From: Sipunculus nudus
Lineage: Eukaryota; Annelida; Sipuncula; Golfingiida; Sipunculidae
Assembly: GCA_026874595.1 (NCBI GenBank)
Contig: CM049308.1
Location: 50,908,624-50,972,623, forward strand
Direction of reading: 5' to 3'
Length of the DNA stretch: 64,000 nt
The notes below the pieces were generated by a model. It was not told where the DNA came from, searched no databases, and saw only the letters and a list, made by a program, of their open reading frames with translations. Both the position numbers and the translations under genes were made by a program. This document shows, one piece after another, positions 1-13,256 of the stretch; the stretch's first letter is position 1, and every line of letters begins with the position of its first letter.

Positions 1-47
1 TTTACTGAATTAATATTCATTTAATGTGAGTGCCTGTACTATTTCAG

Positions 48-3000
48 CCTTTATTCCCGCCTTGCTTACGAAGAAATACGGTGGCAGATGGGTAGTGATG
101 ATTGGTGGAATGCTAAAATTTATCGGTATTCTGATGACCGCTTTCACCCCCAGTATCGGCTACGTCTGCGTGTCTTTCGGCGTTATTAACGGTATGCTGT
201 AACCTAACACCAGATGTTAAAGTTAATGTTAAATTACTCATAGATAAACTCCTTGGATAAACATATATAACATGTCATTATGTCATGTACTCTTATAGGC
301 TAATTAAGACCTTTCATCGTCACCATTGAATATACGTCGTAAATGCTTCGTTGCAAGCTATAATAACAGAAGGTAAATACTGTAGGCTATCCATCCCTCC
401 TTATATTTATTATTATAGTATTTGTTTAATTATTCTGAGTTTTTTTTTAATCTCATCAAAACATCAAAGTGATTGTGAAAATTTTAATTAACCTATTGAT
501 GTAGACTTTTTCAGAACTGGCAGCCTCAAAACAAGCCCCCTCCCCTGCTCGTCTGCGTCCAGTGGTGGACCAAATGTAACTATGAGGTAACGACCCATGT
601 GTAACAAAATTGAAGTACATGTACCTCCTACTGAAAAGGTTTTCTTCATGAAACATATAAAGTACGACTTCGGTTGTATAAGACGCAGCTTTCCATCCCA
701 TGATAAACTATTGGTTGAATCACCATCTCTCCACAGTGAGTTTACTTTGACAAATCCTCGTAATATGCAGCTCTCGCCTCGTTTCAGCTTTAGGGACCAC
801 CTTTACCTTAGACGCCACCAGCATCACACTGTCACAGTCCTTCGTTAACAAACGAGGTCGTGTCATGGCGATAGTAGCAGCAGGCGGTCCGCTAGGGGGC
901 ATTGTATTGGCACCATTGATACAAGTCATGTTTGACAGTTACGGCTACACGGGTATGCTCCTGATACTTAGTGGCATCTCTCTGCATTTGGTAGCTGCTG
1001 GCGCCCTCTTGCGACCGATCAGAAAAAACATCACTTCTGAAGAAATGGGTGGCCGAACAAAGATTTTGAGTGAACAGACCGCATCAGATTCATTCGAAAA
1101 TAAAATAACTGAAGGGAATGATTCGAACACAAAACAATCATTTTACAGTGACGAATCATCTGAGATATTTAAGGTAGTTACAACCGAGGGAGACACAGAA
1201 AACAGCAAAAGAAAGAATGCTATATTACGTGTTCTACGCTGGTCACGCAAAACTCTAGATTCTTGTCGATTCCTTCGTGATCCAGTATTTTTGGTTTACT
1301 GTGTATCTCTCTGCCTGATGACTGCAGGACTTTCTTTTGGAACTACGTTCTTTGCTGGCTTGGCAACAGAAAAAGGTCTGAAACCAATACAGACAGCTCT
1401 CTTGATCTCTGTTTCAAGTGGAGTGGATCTGGCAGGTAGATTAACGTCCGGTCCATTGTTTGACATGAAATTCCTTCGGAAACGCCGGCTGTGGCTTCAA
1501 CAGACATGCATGTTACTTACGGGCATCTTTACGGCACTACTTCCGGTAATGTCGGCATTCACATCATTCTCTGTCATTTGGTGTTTGTTCACCCTTGCTG
1601 TCGCTGGGTGTGTGTCTCAATACGTGACCGTGCTAGCTGACATAGTGGGGTCGGAACGAGTCCCGGAAGCTCTCAGTGTCCTTGGACCATTTCAAGGAAT
1701 TCCTGCCACCATCGGGCCACTAATTGGAGGTGAGTTTAATTCTAATACAAAACCGTTTTTTAATAAGTTATTTTGTAGAGTTGTTGTTACAGGGACTTAT
1801 CGGTAATACTTATTGGTATCTCTATTACAAGTTACGGTGGTCCCATTTTTTCTCATGTATCTCCACAGTGGCCATGCCTTGGATATACTGGATTGTCTTT
1901 AACTCTTTAGTATGGTGGCAAGTGTGTCCTAAGTTGGGGGGGGGGGGGGGGGGGGTTGTCATTTCATTTTAAAGGGGTGATTGAAGTTCCTTCTATCAAA
2001 CTACACCAGGTCATTCAAGATGTGGCTGTAGTGCACTTTTTTACCACCAAGGGACAACACTAAATCTAAAGTTCCCATCTTTTTACATTGCTGGAAAAAG
2101 GACACTATCAACGTGTGCCTGTACAGAATCTGTAAAAAAAAATGTGAAATTTTGTCCTTTTTGAATGACTTAGAACTAAATTCCGATATACTCGCACAAA
2201 GTGTATATCTTTTTTACATAGTTCAAGCAGTGAAACCAAAATGACCCCTGAAATCAGGCCTGAACAAGCATTTTTATACCGTTTGTTTTACTGGTCACAC
2301 TTTGATAAAATAATGGACCAACAGCGGGATTTTTTGGTTGAGATTATGCTTTAAACACATGTATAACCAAAAACATTTTAATACCACCTTGCATATTGGC
2401 TAGAGCCAACCAGAGCTAGCCAAACTATTGAATAATCTGTTACAAGCCTTTATGATCCGAGTAATTGACTCCCATTTTGACTTTGTCCATGTCAACTCAA
2501 CCGTGGAAAGCCCGTCCTGCAGAAACCCGGCTTCAATCTGTAGAACGTATATATTCAAACGCAAGCACGGGTAATATACACTATGTGTTTTATATGTGCT
2601 ACTGGTAACTGAGCAAATACACTTGTGGATCTGGTATATTTAGCAAGATAAGTGATTCAGTCCTAAATCTTGGAAAGAATCCCTTTTAAATTCAAAATAC
2701 ATACAAAATACAAGCTTGAATTAAAAAAAAATAAGTATCTTTTTAGTTTCTCAGAAAACCAAGATTTTAACTTTATAAACTTTATTTATTCCACACGGAT
2801 TGTACAACTAGTTATAATAACTAATAGGAGGCACTCTCTATGGCTCGGTTGGTGGCGTAGGGTAGTTTCTGGAATTTAACTCCCTCGATTTTAACTGGGA
2901 GTGACGGGGATGTAAAGCTCACAGATTTGAACAAGAAAGAAAGTACAGGTTACATTGATTATAATATTGCGCATGTTAATGGATAGAAAAACTTACCTCC

Positions 3001-6000
3001 CAAAGGGTATACTAACACCCCTTGATCATACAATTGCGAGATCTGTAACTTACATATTTATATGAAGAAGCCATTTTGAAACTTAACCATTCAATCACCC
3101 TCATTTTAATTTTATTTGTACTGAAATACAGACCACATGATATGAAATTTAAGGTATAAATAAGCAACCACAGATGGCGTTATCTGCATGAGAAATCACA
3201 TGATCAATAAATCTGACAAATTTGTTAATGATTGTTGCAGTGGTTCATGAGATAATAGTAAACAGATTTTGCATCATTAATACAAAGACCTGAAGTCAAA
3301 TTTAAAGTCCTGTGGAAACATTGCTTTGAAAATAATCCCATTCAATTTAGCGATCATTTAATTTAGTACCTTGCTCATATGAATACACATATGATTTGAA
3401 GGCTAAAGTGATCTTGTTTGCTTCCTTTTGACTGACGGTTTTTGAGGACGTCAGGTGGCGCCATCTGCAGCTATTACATTATATCAATCATGCTATGAGT
3501 ATGTCTACAACATTTGTTGAGAAAAGCAGCAGGGGTTTGAGCGTTTGAGAGATATGCTGTAATAGAAAGGGGCGGGAATAAAGAACGGAAGGAGCATGCA
3601 GACCATTTTAGAACTATGGCGGGGGACTAAATACCACAAAATCTAAAATGACCTACAGTAAATGATGGCTGTATCTTGGTAGAACTGTGCACTCAGCAAA
3701 CTTGATTAAATGTTTTGAGAAAAGGTTCACACGCTTAAAGCAAGAAGTTGTTTCTCCGCCGAAATCGTCATATAGGAAGTGTGGAAACACGCTTTAATAT
3801 CTGGTCGCTATTGAACAATTATCTCGCTGTGATGTTCTCATTTCGAGACTTTGAAACGAAATGTGACACTGGACGTTGAATTTATGCTTTTAAGCGAACC
3901 TGCGAGCTTATGCGATGGTCTGGCGTTGTCCGTAGTTCGTTGTTCATACGTGAACCAATACTATCTCAATATGGCAGGAGCCAGCATCACCAGATTTAAA
4001 ATATTCTTCACTTCTTTAAAAATCTTCTTCTCCGAAACTGTCCAGCCAAATTGTCCAATATTTCACAGAAATGATTCCAGGAATAATCGCTCTCAGGTTT
4101 ACAGGAATAACAGGAAGCCTAGCATAGTCATTTGGCAAAAAAAAAAAAATGCTAAAATTACAATCTCAGAAACGGCAGGAGCTATCATCATCAAAATTTA
4201 TGCAAATAATGGTTACATGAGTCATATTTGAAATTTGGGTTTTGGTGGCGCCACCTGCATCAACCTTCTTTGTACGGGGGTCATCAGTCATCAGAACATT
4301 AACCCATACTATCTCAGTAACAGCAGGAGCTAGCATCCTCATATTTTATGCAAAAATCAGTCCCATATCAAATTTTGAGGGATTGAACTGTTTTGTGGCG
4401 CAACCTGCATCGACTTACATTTAACGGGAAAAAGCTTTAAAACCTTTGAAAATCTTCGGCGAAATCATTCAACCATATTGTTCAATATTTCACAAAAATT
4501 ATCCAAGAAATAAGCTCTCTCAAGTTTGTTCAAATGGTTTGGTTAAGATGAATTTTGGCCGACTTATAACGATTTGAATTAATAAGTCATTTGGCCAAGT
4601 AAGCATACTACCATAACAAGCTCAGAAATGGCAGAAGCTAGCATAACCAAGTTTTGTGCAAATGTTGGTTACATGACTCATATTTGAAATTGAGGTTTTT
4701 GTGGCGCCACCTTCATCTTTCTGTTTTTACGGTCAAAGACCTCATTATTTTATCCTCTTTCAGGATTAGAATGTTTTATGATCAAACTGTCAAGCTGAAT
4801 GGTGTAATTTTAAGCACAAGAATTTTCCTAGGATCAGTTTCTCATTTGTATAAGAAGAGATTGGGTTCATGGAATGTTTTTAGAGGCATAGATAGCTGGA
4901 CGTTTGGCCGGCCATCAGTAAGCCTATTTCAAACCGAGGGCTGCAATAGTCTTTTTCTGCAAAACTGTTGTCTCAACTTTAAAAATAATTCTCAGGTGGC
5001 GTTTGTTCAGGCTTACTTAAATGATTTTTGGCAGAAGTACTGTGTGATACAAATCAAAGCTAGTAGATTTTTTTTGTATTAACAAATTGAGCTCTTTGGG
5101 GATATTAGCAGACCTGTAACGGCAACATAAATAATTGGTGTGCATATTCAACTTATGTGTAAGATAAATATATGAATAAAATATATTTTGATAAAAAAAA
5201 TATGAATATGCAGCATGAAAAAAAACATTGTAGCCAAAGTCTTCCAGATTTGGCAACATGCCTACATTTTATATTGTATCTATATTTCAACTATTTCAGA
5301 TTTGGCAACAGGCCTAGTTTCAGTATGGATCTATTTATAGTTTTGGCAGACTGCCAACTTTATCAGATTTTGCAACAGGTCAAGAATTCACTCAGTGCAT
5401 CTAGGTAAATGTCAAGAGTTCACTCGGTTTGTTAGCTGCAGCTGGCAATTAGCTTCGCGTGACTTTGGGCAACTTGCCTGCCTCAGTTTAGCCTGGTCAG
5501 CCCAGCGCACCTGAATCAAGAGAAATTTGATGTATTGGCTTCGAAGTTTGGCCTGTCTATGCATCTATGATGGCTTTCTCGTACACAGGACTTTTGTCGC
5601 CACCTTCAATTACTTTTGTACTGTGTATGTCCCTGCTTATTTCTCAGGAGTGATTTGACATATCTGCCTGAAATTATGCATACCCCTTCATTTCGGATAG
5701 TTTTGTTGCATACATGATTTGTGGCGCCACCTAGAATTGTTTTCGGTTTCATGCATTTGTGCACATGCCTCAAGAGTGATTTGAAATATCTGGCTGAAAC
5801 TTGCATGTCTATACTTCTTCGATGGCTTTCTCGTACACAAGATTGGTGGCGCCACCTTCAATCATTTTGTGTTGTGTACATCCATGCAAGTCTTTCAGGA
5901 GTGACGTTTGTGTAAATGGCGCTTATACTCGGGTTCAAAATGTTTAGTACTTGCATTGTATATATGCATGTCACACATGTAGTTGAAAAGTAACGGTCTA

Positions 6001-6859
6001 GAATGGAAGCATTATACCGAATGCATATCCCATTGCACAGGTTCGCATTAGGCCTTGTTTATATAGTGGCATGTGTGTACCCCGGAACCCCAGACGATGA
6101 CTATCCAAAAGGCATCCACAAACGATATCTCCTGTAGCAAGACGGGGTTTCCACAATGCATAGGGGAAGTGCGCGACTGGTCGCCGGCAACACGTATGTC
6201 TGTCAAGTCTCTACCAATTATTAAATTATAATAATATAAACTTATTTATTTTACATGGATTGTACAACTAGTTATAATAACTAATGCAAAGCACTGTCCT
6301 TGGTTCAGAACGAGGCGTTCGGTAGTCTGCAGGGCGGAGGAACCCGGAGGACCCTGAGAAAACCACCGTCTAGGACGGGCAACTACAACCCACTCTCATA
6401 GCCACGCCTGGGATCAAACCCGGGTGACAAGCTGAGAGAGCCGAGCGTTGTACCACTCGAATGGATATAAGTAATCCATGATGAGTGACAGAAAACATGT
6501 TAAAATCATTTTAAAGCTTCGACAAAATTGTGAGGAGATCCCCTACCGATAAATGGATAAATATGCACTTTTAATCTGTCCCCTGTGACTACCTATGTGC
6601 GTTTTTAAAAACGAGTCAAAACACACATAAAATATTCACAATTATTCTCAATATTTTTATTGTGTTTATATCTTTCCCAGGGTACATAAAGGATTCAACT
6701 GGCTCTTACAGCTACGGGTTCTATGGTGGAGGGGGTGTGATATGCCTTGGACCAGTCTTTCTGACCATCGCAGTGGTGTTCAATAGATACATCCATCGCC
6801 GCCCACCAGATGTCGCCACAAACACAGAGAACTCTGACTCATCAGCGGGACGAGGATAA
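48..6859 (+). CDS. Monocarboxylate-transporter-like (SLC16, MFS) protein, 5' truncated by the window edge
   Basis: Three exons join in phase: 48-191, 788-1729 and 6681-6859 (stop TAA at 6857-6859). Acceptors follow CAG at 45-47, 785-787 and 6678-6680; donors are GTATGC at 192 and GTGAGT at 1730. About 420 residues are visible. The first exon carries the end of TM2, the loop KKYGGRWVVMIGG and TM3, which match the MCT/SLC16 pattern of a basic loop followed by a GG-containing helix. The second carries TM4-6, a long hydrophilic loop between TM6 and TM7 (about 1000-1230) rich in S, T, E and K, and TM7-11. The last encodes IKDSTGSYSYGFYGGGG, TM12 and a short polar tail. The loop and TM pattern are typical of plasma-membrane carriers of lactate-like or other small monocarboxylates; the substrate cannot be read here. 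TM1 and most of TM2 lie left of the window. The 5-kb last intron is full of repeats. Confidence 0.88.
192..787. other. Intron of the MCT-like gene
   Basis: This AT-rich intron lies between the donor at 192 and the acceptor at 785-787. I see no repeat or conserved exon in it. A second AG (about 770) would put the frame out, so the acceptor at 787 was chosen: it joins the split codon to give ALGTTFTLDATS, the expected TM4 region. Confidence 0.6.
2770..2880 (-). repeat. Partial SINE tail copy
   Basis: The stretch around TTGTACAACTAGTTATAATA (2798-2817) also occurs near 6253-6272, as the tail of the fuller SINE-like element there. Similarity continues weakly to about 2870. The tRNA-like head is missing. 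It lies in the last intron of the MCT-like gene. Confidence 0.55.
3450..5920. repeat. Degenerate array of GGCGCC-centred repeats
   Basis: The core GTGGCGCCACCT or a one-base variant recurs at about 3455, 4245, 4395, 4701, 5597, 5721 and 5846. Around several copies the flanks also recur: 'ggttacatgagtcatatttg' near 4210 and its variant near 4665, and 'tttctcgtacacaggactt' near 5575 and its variant near 5828. Spacing is about 125-150 bp where copies are adjacent. The reading frames here are not maintained between units, so I treat this as non-coding repeat within an intron. The family recurs at 17, 23 and 62 kb. Confidence 0.7.
6237..6470 (-). mobile_element. tRNA-derived SINE with Meta-like central block
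   Basis: Read on the minus strand from about 6470, the element starts with a tRNA-like head: an A-box-like stretch TGGTACAACGCTCGG, then a B box GGGTTTGATCCC (about 6412-6423). A central block follows, TTTCTCAGGGTCCTCCGGGT with further CT/CCTCC repeats. This resembles the conserved central domain known from molluscan Meta-SINEs. The tail is AT-rich (TAGTTATAATTA near 6260). This is the clearest lineage hint in the window. The fold and internal boxes are seen; the family name is an inference. Confidence 0.7.
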
Positions 6860-7099
6860 ATCCCACGTATGCCATTACTTTTTCAGGAGCAACAGGTTGA
6901 TACTCAGGAAACATTGCATTTTTCAGTATGCTGTATATTTAGATTTAACATTAACTTCAGATGTGATTTTGACCTTTCAACTTCTAACACCAAGAGACAG
7001 TTAAATTTGTAAAGAACTGGTTAGAACATTTTGCATGCTGACCCGGATATATGTGTAAAAATGAATAGCTTTATCGTTCAAAAGCATGCAGTCCACCCA

Positions 7100-7640
7100 T
7101 AGGCATCCCCAAAACTGAGCGAAAATACTATATTTTCACAGACTTGAACTCTAAGATCAAAGTCAGGGGACCTGTTTTGAAACTCCAAGAACCTCCCTGA
7201 ACCTCCTTGAAATAATTTTTATATCAAATTTAAGGATAAATATGCAAAAGTTCGAAAGTTAGGGGGTTTACAAGGCTATGTTACGGCAGATTTGACCTTA
7301 ATGATCAATGTAAAAGTCAACAAATTTCAAGACATCTGAAGAAATGGCTGAAACAATTTTGTGTATGAAATTTAAGAGAAAAAATATACAAGATTTCAAA
7401 CACTTAGAACAGTACGACTATCATGGAGCTTTCATGGTGTTTGCTCTGTGGCCCATGGAATATAGGCCACCGTGACCTAGTTTTCAGTTTCTATAGGGAT
7501 TTCACCAGGACTATCCAGGATATTGATTAGAAATGTCTAAGTCGAATGGGTATGTTTTGTGCCCTGCTAATGTCGGATGAAAGGAAGATGAACAAAGACC
7601 TACCGGTACAACTCATGCTGGTCAGCTGAGCTAAAAATAC
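7100..7640. repeat. Dispersed repeat fragment ending in GTCAGCTGAGCTAAAAATAC
   Basis: The right edge, GTCAGCTGAGCTAAAAATAC at 7620-7639, matches the end of the element inserted at 36.6-37.2 kb (GTCAGCCGAGCTAAAAATGA). The interior has phrases also found in the 48-kb and 62-kb arrays, such as 'aggtcaaagtcaggggacc' and 'ggcccatggaatataggcca'. It probably belongs to the same large family, badly decayed. No open frame is kept. Confidence 0.45.
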
Positions 7641-8558
7641 AGGTGTTGCTAACAGTCTTCAGGAACTTATAAAACAAGTCCAGGTCAATAAACATGTGAA
7701 ATTAAAGGACACTTGAATAAATCATAATTGAAAAGTTTATACAAATTGTTATATGACTTTCCCAAAATGGAGGGAAAAAGGTGAAAATTTAAAAAAATAC
7801 AGATGACACCGAAAATTTCCAGGAACTGATGAATAGATATACAAGGGTTTCAGAAAACTAAATAAAACCATGGCTGAGAAAACGATATGGTTGCTCTCAT
7901 TTGATAGTCTCAAAAATACAAGAAAAATGGCGCCACCAGTCTGTAACATCTGCCCAAACAGTCATGATAATCCATGCATTAATTATTGAGATACAAGAAC
8001 ATTTGTGTTAAATTTTTAATTATTCTGGGGTGCATATACGGCACTTTAACTCGAAGAATATAGGTCGCAGTGACCTTGTTTCAGGTTTTCAAAGAGATTT
8101 TTAAGCACCTCCCTGTACTTTAAATTTGAAGTTTCGGGATCCTACCTATACGATGTGTGCTACTTTTAGACATGGCCTCAGGTATGCACACAACCTATAC
8201 CATTCACACTAAATGGAAAGTGGCAATCTTACCATCGTAAAACCGAGAACTGAAGGTTTAAATCAGGACACCCCACTGATGTGAAGCGTTTTAAACTACA
8301 ATAAATTCCATGTATTAAAGCTTAGAGATTTAGTAACTTATCAACATTTATAATTCTATATATATATGTTTGTAATTGTGTCATTTTAAGCCATCGATGT
8401 ATTTCAAGTATGTATATATTTAGATCACATTTTTTAGTATTTTATATTCAAGACTTTATAATTGTAAGCATGTTGTAAATCTCTTTGTTATATATCCTGG
8501 ACCCCATTAAAATCAGCTGAAAATGCTAAATGAGTCATGCTGGAAAAATATATATAAA

Positions 8559-8568
8559 AATAAATAAA
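8559..8568 (+). terminator. Candidate polyadenylation signal of the MCT-like gene
   Basis: Two overlapping AATAAA hexamers are the strongest signal downstream of the stop at 6859. If used, the 3' UTR would be about 1.7 kb and would contain the repeat at 7.1-7.6 kb. An earlier weak AATAAA occurs near 8301. The choice is an inference. Confidence 0.35.
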
Positions 8569-9104
8569 GTTTTTAGTCTAAAAAGTTGACTTCTCAGGCA
8601 CATTTTAAGAATCAGTGCTGGAGGCCAATTTTTATTATAAATTTCCGATTTAAAAAAAAAAACATATGATCAGGGGACAACGTGATAATTAATGAATTAT
8701 TTTTCTAAATAGGCAAATAAGTAAACCATAACAAACCTAAATTTATTCGAAGTTTATTTTTTTTTTTAATTTCCGAGAGGTTGGAGCACAAAATCGGTGA
8801 ATTTCTACTGAGAAACAACCTTATTGTACCTAAATGTAGTTATACATGGGATGCAATGTAAAGTTTCTCAGGACAATGTGAAGTGTCCTTCTTTCACCTT
8901 TGAAAGAAATATTAATTCAAATGTAAACACCTCTACAAATCTACAGGTGTGCGGGTTTAGGGGGGTGAAACCGCGTCTAGTTGACAATTAAAGTAGTTGC
9001 CCCTTAAATTTGGTCCATATGAAAAGTTCACAAAGAGTAAGTACTTTAATAGAATGTTCACAAATAGTAAGTACAGAATCGTGTACAGCTGGATTGAATG
9101 GGGG

Positions 9105-9425
9105 TTTTCATTTTAGTCCTTGACACAGGCATTTGCCTCCTCCTGTCCTAAGGGTGAACCTACGTGCCATGGACCGAATATAATCGTCTCGAGGAGAAAT
9201 CGACTATATATATAGAAGTGTTCATTTGAGTCTTTGACACAGGCCATTGCCCTCTCGTCTCTGTGAATGTGAGAGGGTGAGCCTGCTTCTGTCCACAATG
9301 GCATACAAACAAGAACGTCTATAGGAGTTACCATGCAGAGGTATAGAAAGGGATTCATTTTAGCCATTAGCCCGGTGGTCTCGGTGTGAGAGGGTGGGCC
9401 TATAGCTGGCTCTGTACCCCGTCAT
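9105..9425. repeat. Three diverged tandem units of about 125 bp
   Basis: The phrase 'cattttagtccttgacacaggc' at about 9109 returns as 'catttgagtctttgacacaggcc' at about 9223 and 'cattttagccattagcccggtgg' at about 9355. Each is followed by a 'gagggtgNgcct' segment. Units are diverged and interrupted by a short AT run. No function is apparent. Confidence 0.5.
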
Positions 9426-10731
9426 GTGGGATATTTGGCTAGCGACGCAAAATAAGTATAGTGGGGTCACTGCTCGTCAGTGATAGTTATTTGAGTCTGT
9501 CAGGCGTGCTGGGTTATATTTAATGCCTGATTAAACATGCAATTTCATCTTGAGGTTAATGTAATTAACACCCATCTGCACATCAACCTGCGGTCAGGCT
9601 GATTCATGAGTGAAAAACTTGTCGATTCAGTTCACACATGGCAGTCTATCTGTACATCACGCATTAAAACCTCATTTTTATAATATTTTCCGAAAATAAC
9701 ATAACTGTGCTAAAGAAATGTAAAACAGCCAAAAATACAGATTGTTCACCAATTGTGGAAAAATATCTCTCTCAGTTCATTATTACAATATATAAGTATA
9801 ATTATGCTTAGCATGATGTGCGTCTTCAGCAAGGTACACATGTTCTAGCAAAAGATTTAATATCCACATTATTTTTAATGCTTAAGGTCAAATGATCGTC
9901 AAACACTTAAAAGAATTCTATATTTAAAAGAAAAAAAAACATGTGCAGAATTGTATAAGGCAACACAATAAAAATGGACACCATGAGTAATACGAAATTG
10001 TTTTGTACAATTTAAACAAGGGCAATGCGAGATAACATTTATCAAGACCCCAAAAGAATAAAAATCATATTCAAATTTGGTGGAATTACAGCCAGATAGA
10101 ATAAAAACGGAACAATAAGAACACTAGGATTAACATGAAAGTCACATTAATTCGTACCACGCTCTGTGGCATACTTGTCAAAGTTGTTGCCAAACACTCT
10201 GGAGTATTGCCAGAAAGGCACACGAAGACGAAATTTGCTGTTCACCAGAGCTCGGTTATCAGAATATTCATTTAGCAAATGAGAACAATTTGCATTTTAA
10301 CAGATCAATGTCTAGTTTATTGAAGAATAAAAATAATACTAAAAGATTAAATAACTGGACAGAGAATGAGACCGTTATAAAAATATACACATATACATTA
10401 ATTCATATATAATAAAACGTGTAAAGCAAAGAAGACGCCAACCCTTGGCCACACGGGCACCTTTCAACCCGCTGAACATTAAAAAGTGGGAACTGCAGTT
10501 CTTGTGGGCGGACAGCAAACCCGACAGGAGTACAGGAGTACAACACCTGTATATTAAAGATCACAGGGCACCAGGTTTTATATAGGAGCTGCGAGATCAT
10601 TTTCTTGGCGGCTTTCAATGAACCTGCATTTTAGTTATTCTCGATGCCACTTGTAAAAAGGCCACTTACATTGCTCACCCGTTCTGCGGCAGTGGTCACT
10701 AATTCCACCCCCGGCCACAGTCACTGTCAGG

Positions 10732-10809
10732 TATAAAGACGACAGGCGGCCCCTCCCCTCGGCACATATCGTCACCGGGAATCAAGCATATAGGATCGTC
10801 CAAGACAAG
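10732..10809 (+). promoter_or_regulatory. TATA box and 5' UTR exon of secreted-protein gene A
   Basis: TATAAA at 10732-10737 is followed about 25-30 bp later by a likely start site, then a short non-coding exon ending at 10809 before the donor GTACAT. The intron would run to the acceptor TTTTTAG at 11287-11293, directly against the ATG at 11294. Paralogues B and C have the same plan: a TATA-like box, a short leader exon, a long intron, and an acceptor touching the ATG. That similarity is the main support. The start site is inferred. Confidence 0.6.
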
Positions 10810-11293
10810 GTACATAAGACTGGCTGTGTAAAGTTGCGCTTTTCGTGAAAGAATTGTCTTTATTGTAAACGGTAAAATGCAAATATTTAAACAATTTCAA
10901 TTTATGAAAATATTAAACCAATATGTTTAATTACATAAAATCTCATTCAGATGTGAATATAAATAAAAATGGACGTGCATATGCAGCTGTTATATAAGTT
11001 TGGATTTATCAGTCATGCGTCCAATATTTTTGTATGACTTTTATTGCAAGGCTAAACAACATCCATTTTTTTAATCTGTGAAGCCTTCATTACTGCACTT
11101 ATTTTAATAGTAGTTGTCTAGTATATTTCCGCATATACCTGATCAGCTTAACCCTACCATGTGTCTTAACATTAAAATATACCACAGTGTTATACTCAAC
11201 AAATCGTGTCGATTGTTCATGTTACCTGTTAGATAAATAATTTGTATTTTGATGTTTAGTCTGCAGAATGATTTAAAGCGGTTTTGTTTTTAG

Positions 11294-13185
11294 ATGCGAG
11301 GCCTAATCGCCGCCACCTTCGCCCTGTGCGTCGCAGCCAGTGTAGCCGACACTGACGAGTCCAGTGAGTAGTATAACATATAAAACACCCTAACTACGAT
11401 ATTAAATTATCTTCAATATAAAACATTTCAGTTTTGCATGAGAAAGTTGTGCATTTTTAGTTATTAGATATATACCCGTGCCATCGCATTCTTAGATTTG
11501 CAGCATGCTATATATGTGTAATAACTATACCAAGACGAAAGATTCCGCAATCTTGTGCATAACCCATGCAGTTCTTGTTTTTCACCGTCAGGAATTGACA
11601 AGAAAATTTAACATTTTCATTGGGCGGGTTAAATGTCATTATAATTTAATGCCTTGTAGTCTATAATTGTAGCCTAATTGTGTCCCTTTCTGTCCCATAA
11701 CCGGGATTTACAGCAACGGACACTATTATAGGCTACATCATCTGAAGAGTGCCACATGCTCTGAGCATGTAGTACGAAACTAATCAGTAATAATATGCCT
11801 GAAAAAAACTTAGTTTAGTTCATTCAACATAACATAGAAATGCTCTGCATGGTCTGTCATTGATTACGCACTTAACTGCATGCCTCGAACGGCATGCTGA
11901 ACAAAAGGAAACTAACGTAAAAGAGAACATAGTTTTAAAATGGAAAAATTTTAAAATGATTTTAATGAAAATAAATGTAGGAAAATTCAGAAGATCTCTC
12001 CTTGATGCATGTTTATTGTAAAATCATTGCGTATATATAATAATTTAAAAGGGTCGGGATAACATATACCAAAGTCTTCTCAGAAACCCAGAATCTGAGC
12101 AATTTATTTAGTATTTTGTAGATTATTTGGCAGGAAACTGATATTATAACGAATATTTGCATTCAGATTTAAAACAAAAAAGATGTTATTACTTATATCT
12201 TCCTCAGACTGCCTCGTAAGATTACTTTACCTATTACCAATATTACCGACTATATACTTCACACTTCAGTGGACGTGTACTGGTACAAGTCGCAGTGGCA
12301 GGGACAGAAGCCCGAGATAGACCTGTACATCCAGGGTACAAGTACCTTGGAGGCCATGTGTAAGAGTGCCACGTGTTCTGTCCTCGTCTCATACAGGGAA
12401 GTCGAGTCGGTGAGTGCCGCGTCCTTGTAATGCATTAATATACTTGTACATATAATATACCTGTGATAGTACTAACTTCCGTCACCAGATGGTGGTAACG
12501 TAGGCTTTTTATTCTATTGAGTCAGATGAACAAACAAACTTGATCATCACTTTCTGGGCGTGATGTCTGCTTGAATCCCTGCAAAATGACGTCACACGAG
12601 TTCATTGAAAATGAATATAAAACTAAACTGTAAAACTATCAAATTTTTCTTTTTATGTTTTCTGTTTCTCTATACTGATATTTAAGATTTCATATGTCAG
12701 TACACAAATTTTCTTTTAACAGACCGAATATGGTCTTGAAATCAATTTAACCACAGGTCACCTACTTCTGTTAGGACGAACAAAGTTCTGTTATAAACAC
12801 TGGAAATGATATGTTTAGTGTTTTGATCCCTGGTTATTTTTTGTTATAGAGCGCCAGTGAAGATTTGGAGGCTGCTCCAGAGTTTCAGACGAAGACCATC
12901 ACATTCAACACATGGAAGGACAAAAACGGACGTGTTGATCTGGAGGGCTTGGAGGGTGGCTCCCTCTACCAGGTCCGCATCCAACCAAAGGTAAACCGGA
13001 AGTCAATGTCATTCTGTCTGAACATCTGGGCACGCGCAAATAGTGGTGTATGTAATAATTAGGCAACAGGTTGATCATAAACAACACCATAGAACACTTT
13101 CTGTATGAATATGCTCAATTAACCACTTATTCCTATGGGAATTTTTTATTATTGCTGAGCAGTACAGAGCAACGTTGAGCGGTTA

Positions 13186-13256
<71 letters not shown>

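Larger units (their letters stand above)
6860..10730. other. Region downstream of the MCT-like gene: no further gene seen
   Basis: The interval holds the probable 3' UTR, the repeat at 7.1-7.6 kb, another GGCGCC site near 7930, and a tandem repeat at 9.1-9.4 kb. The rest (9430-10700) is AT-rich with no exon I can support. Open frames here are short and overlap low-complexity sequence. Confidence 0.5.

Noticed and set aside
597..848. Frames overlapping the second MCT exon
   Set aside because: Shadows in the wrong frame; the spliced frame from 788 gives the transporter.
3851..4231. 126-codon frame as a gene
   Set aside because: It lies within the intronic repeat array, has a poly-Lys slip and shares no frame with related units.
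6400..6470. True tRNA gene
   Set aside because: A and B box-like words exist, but no cloverleaf with acceptor stem forms and the sequence continues into a SINE body.
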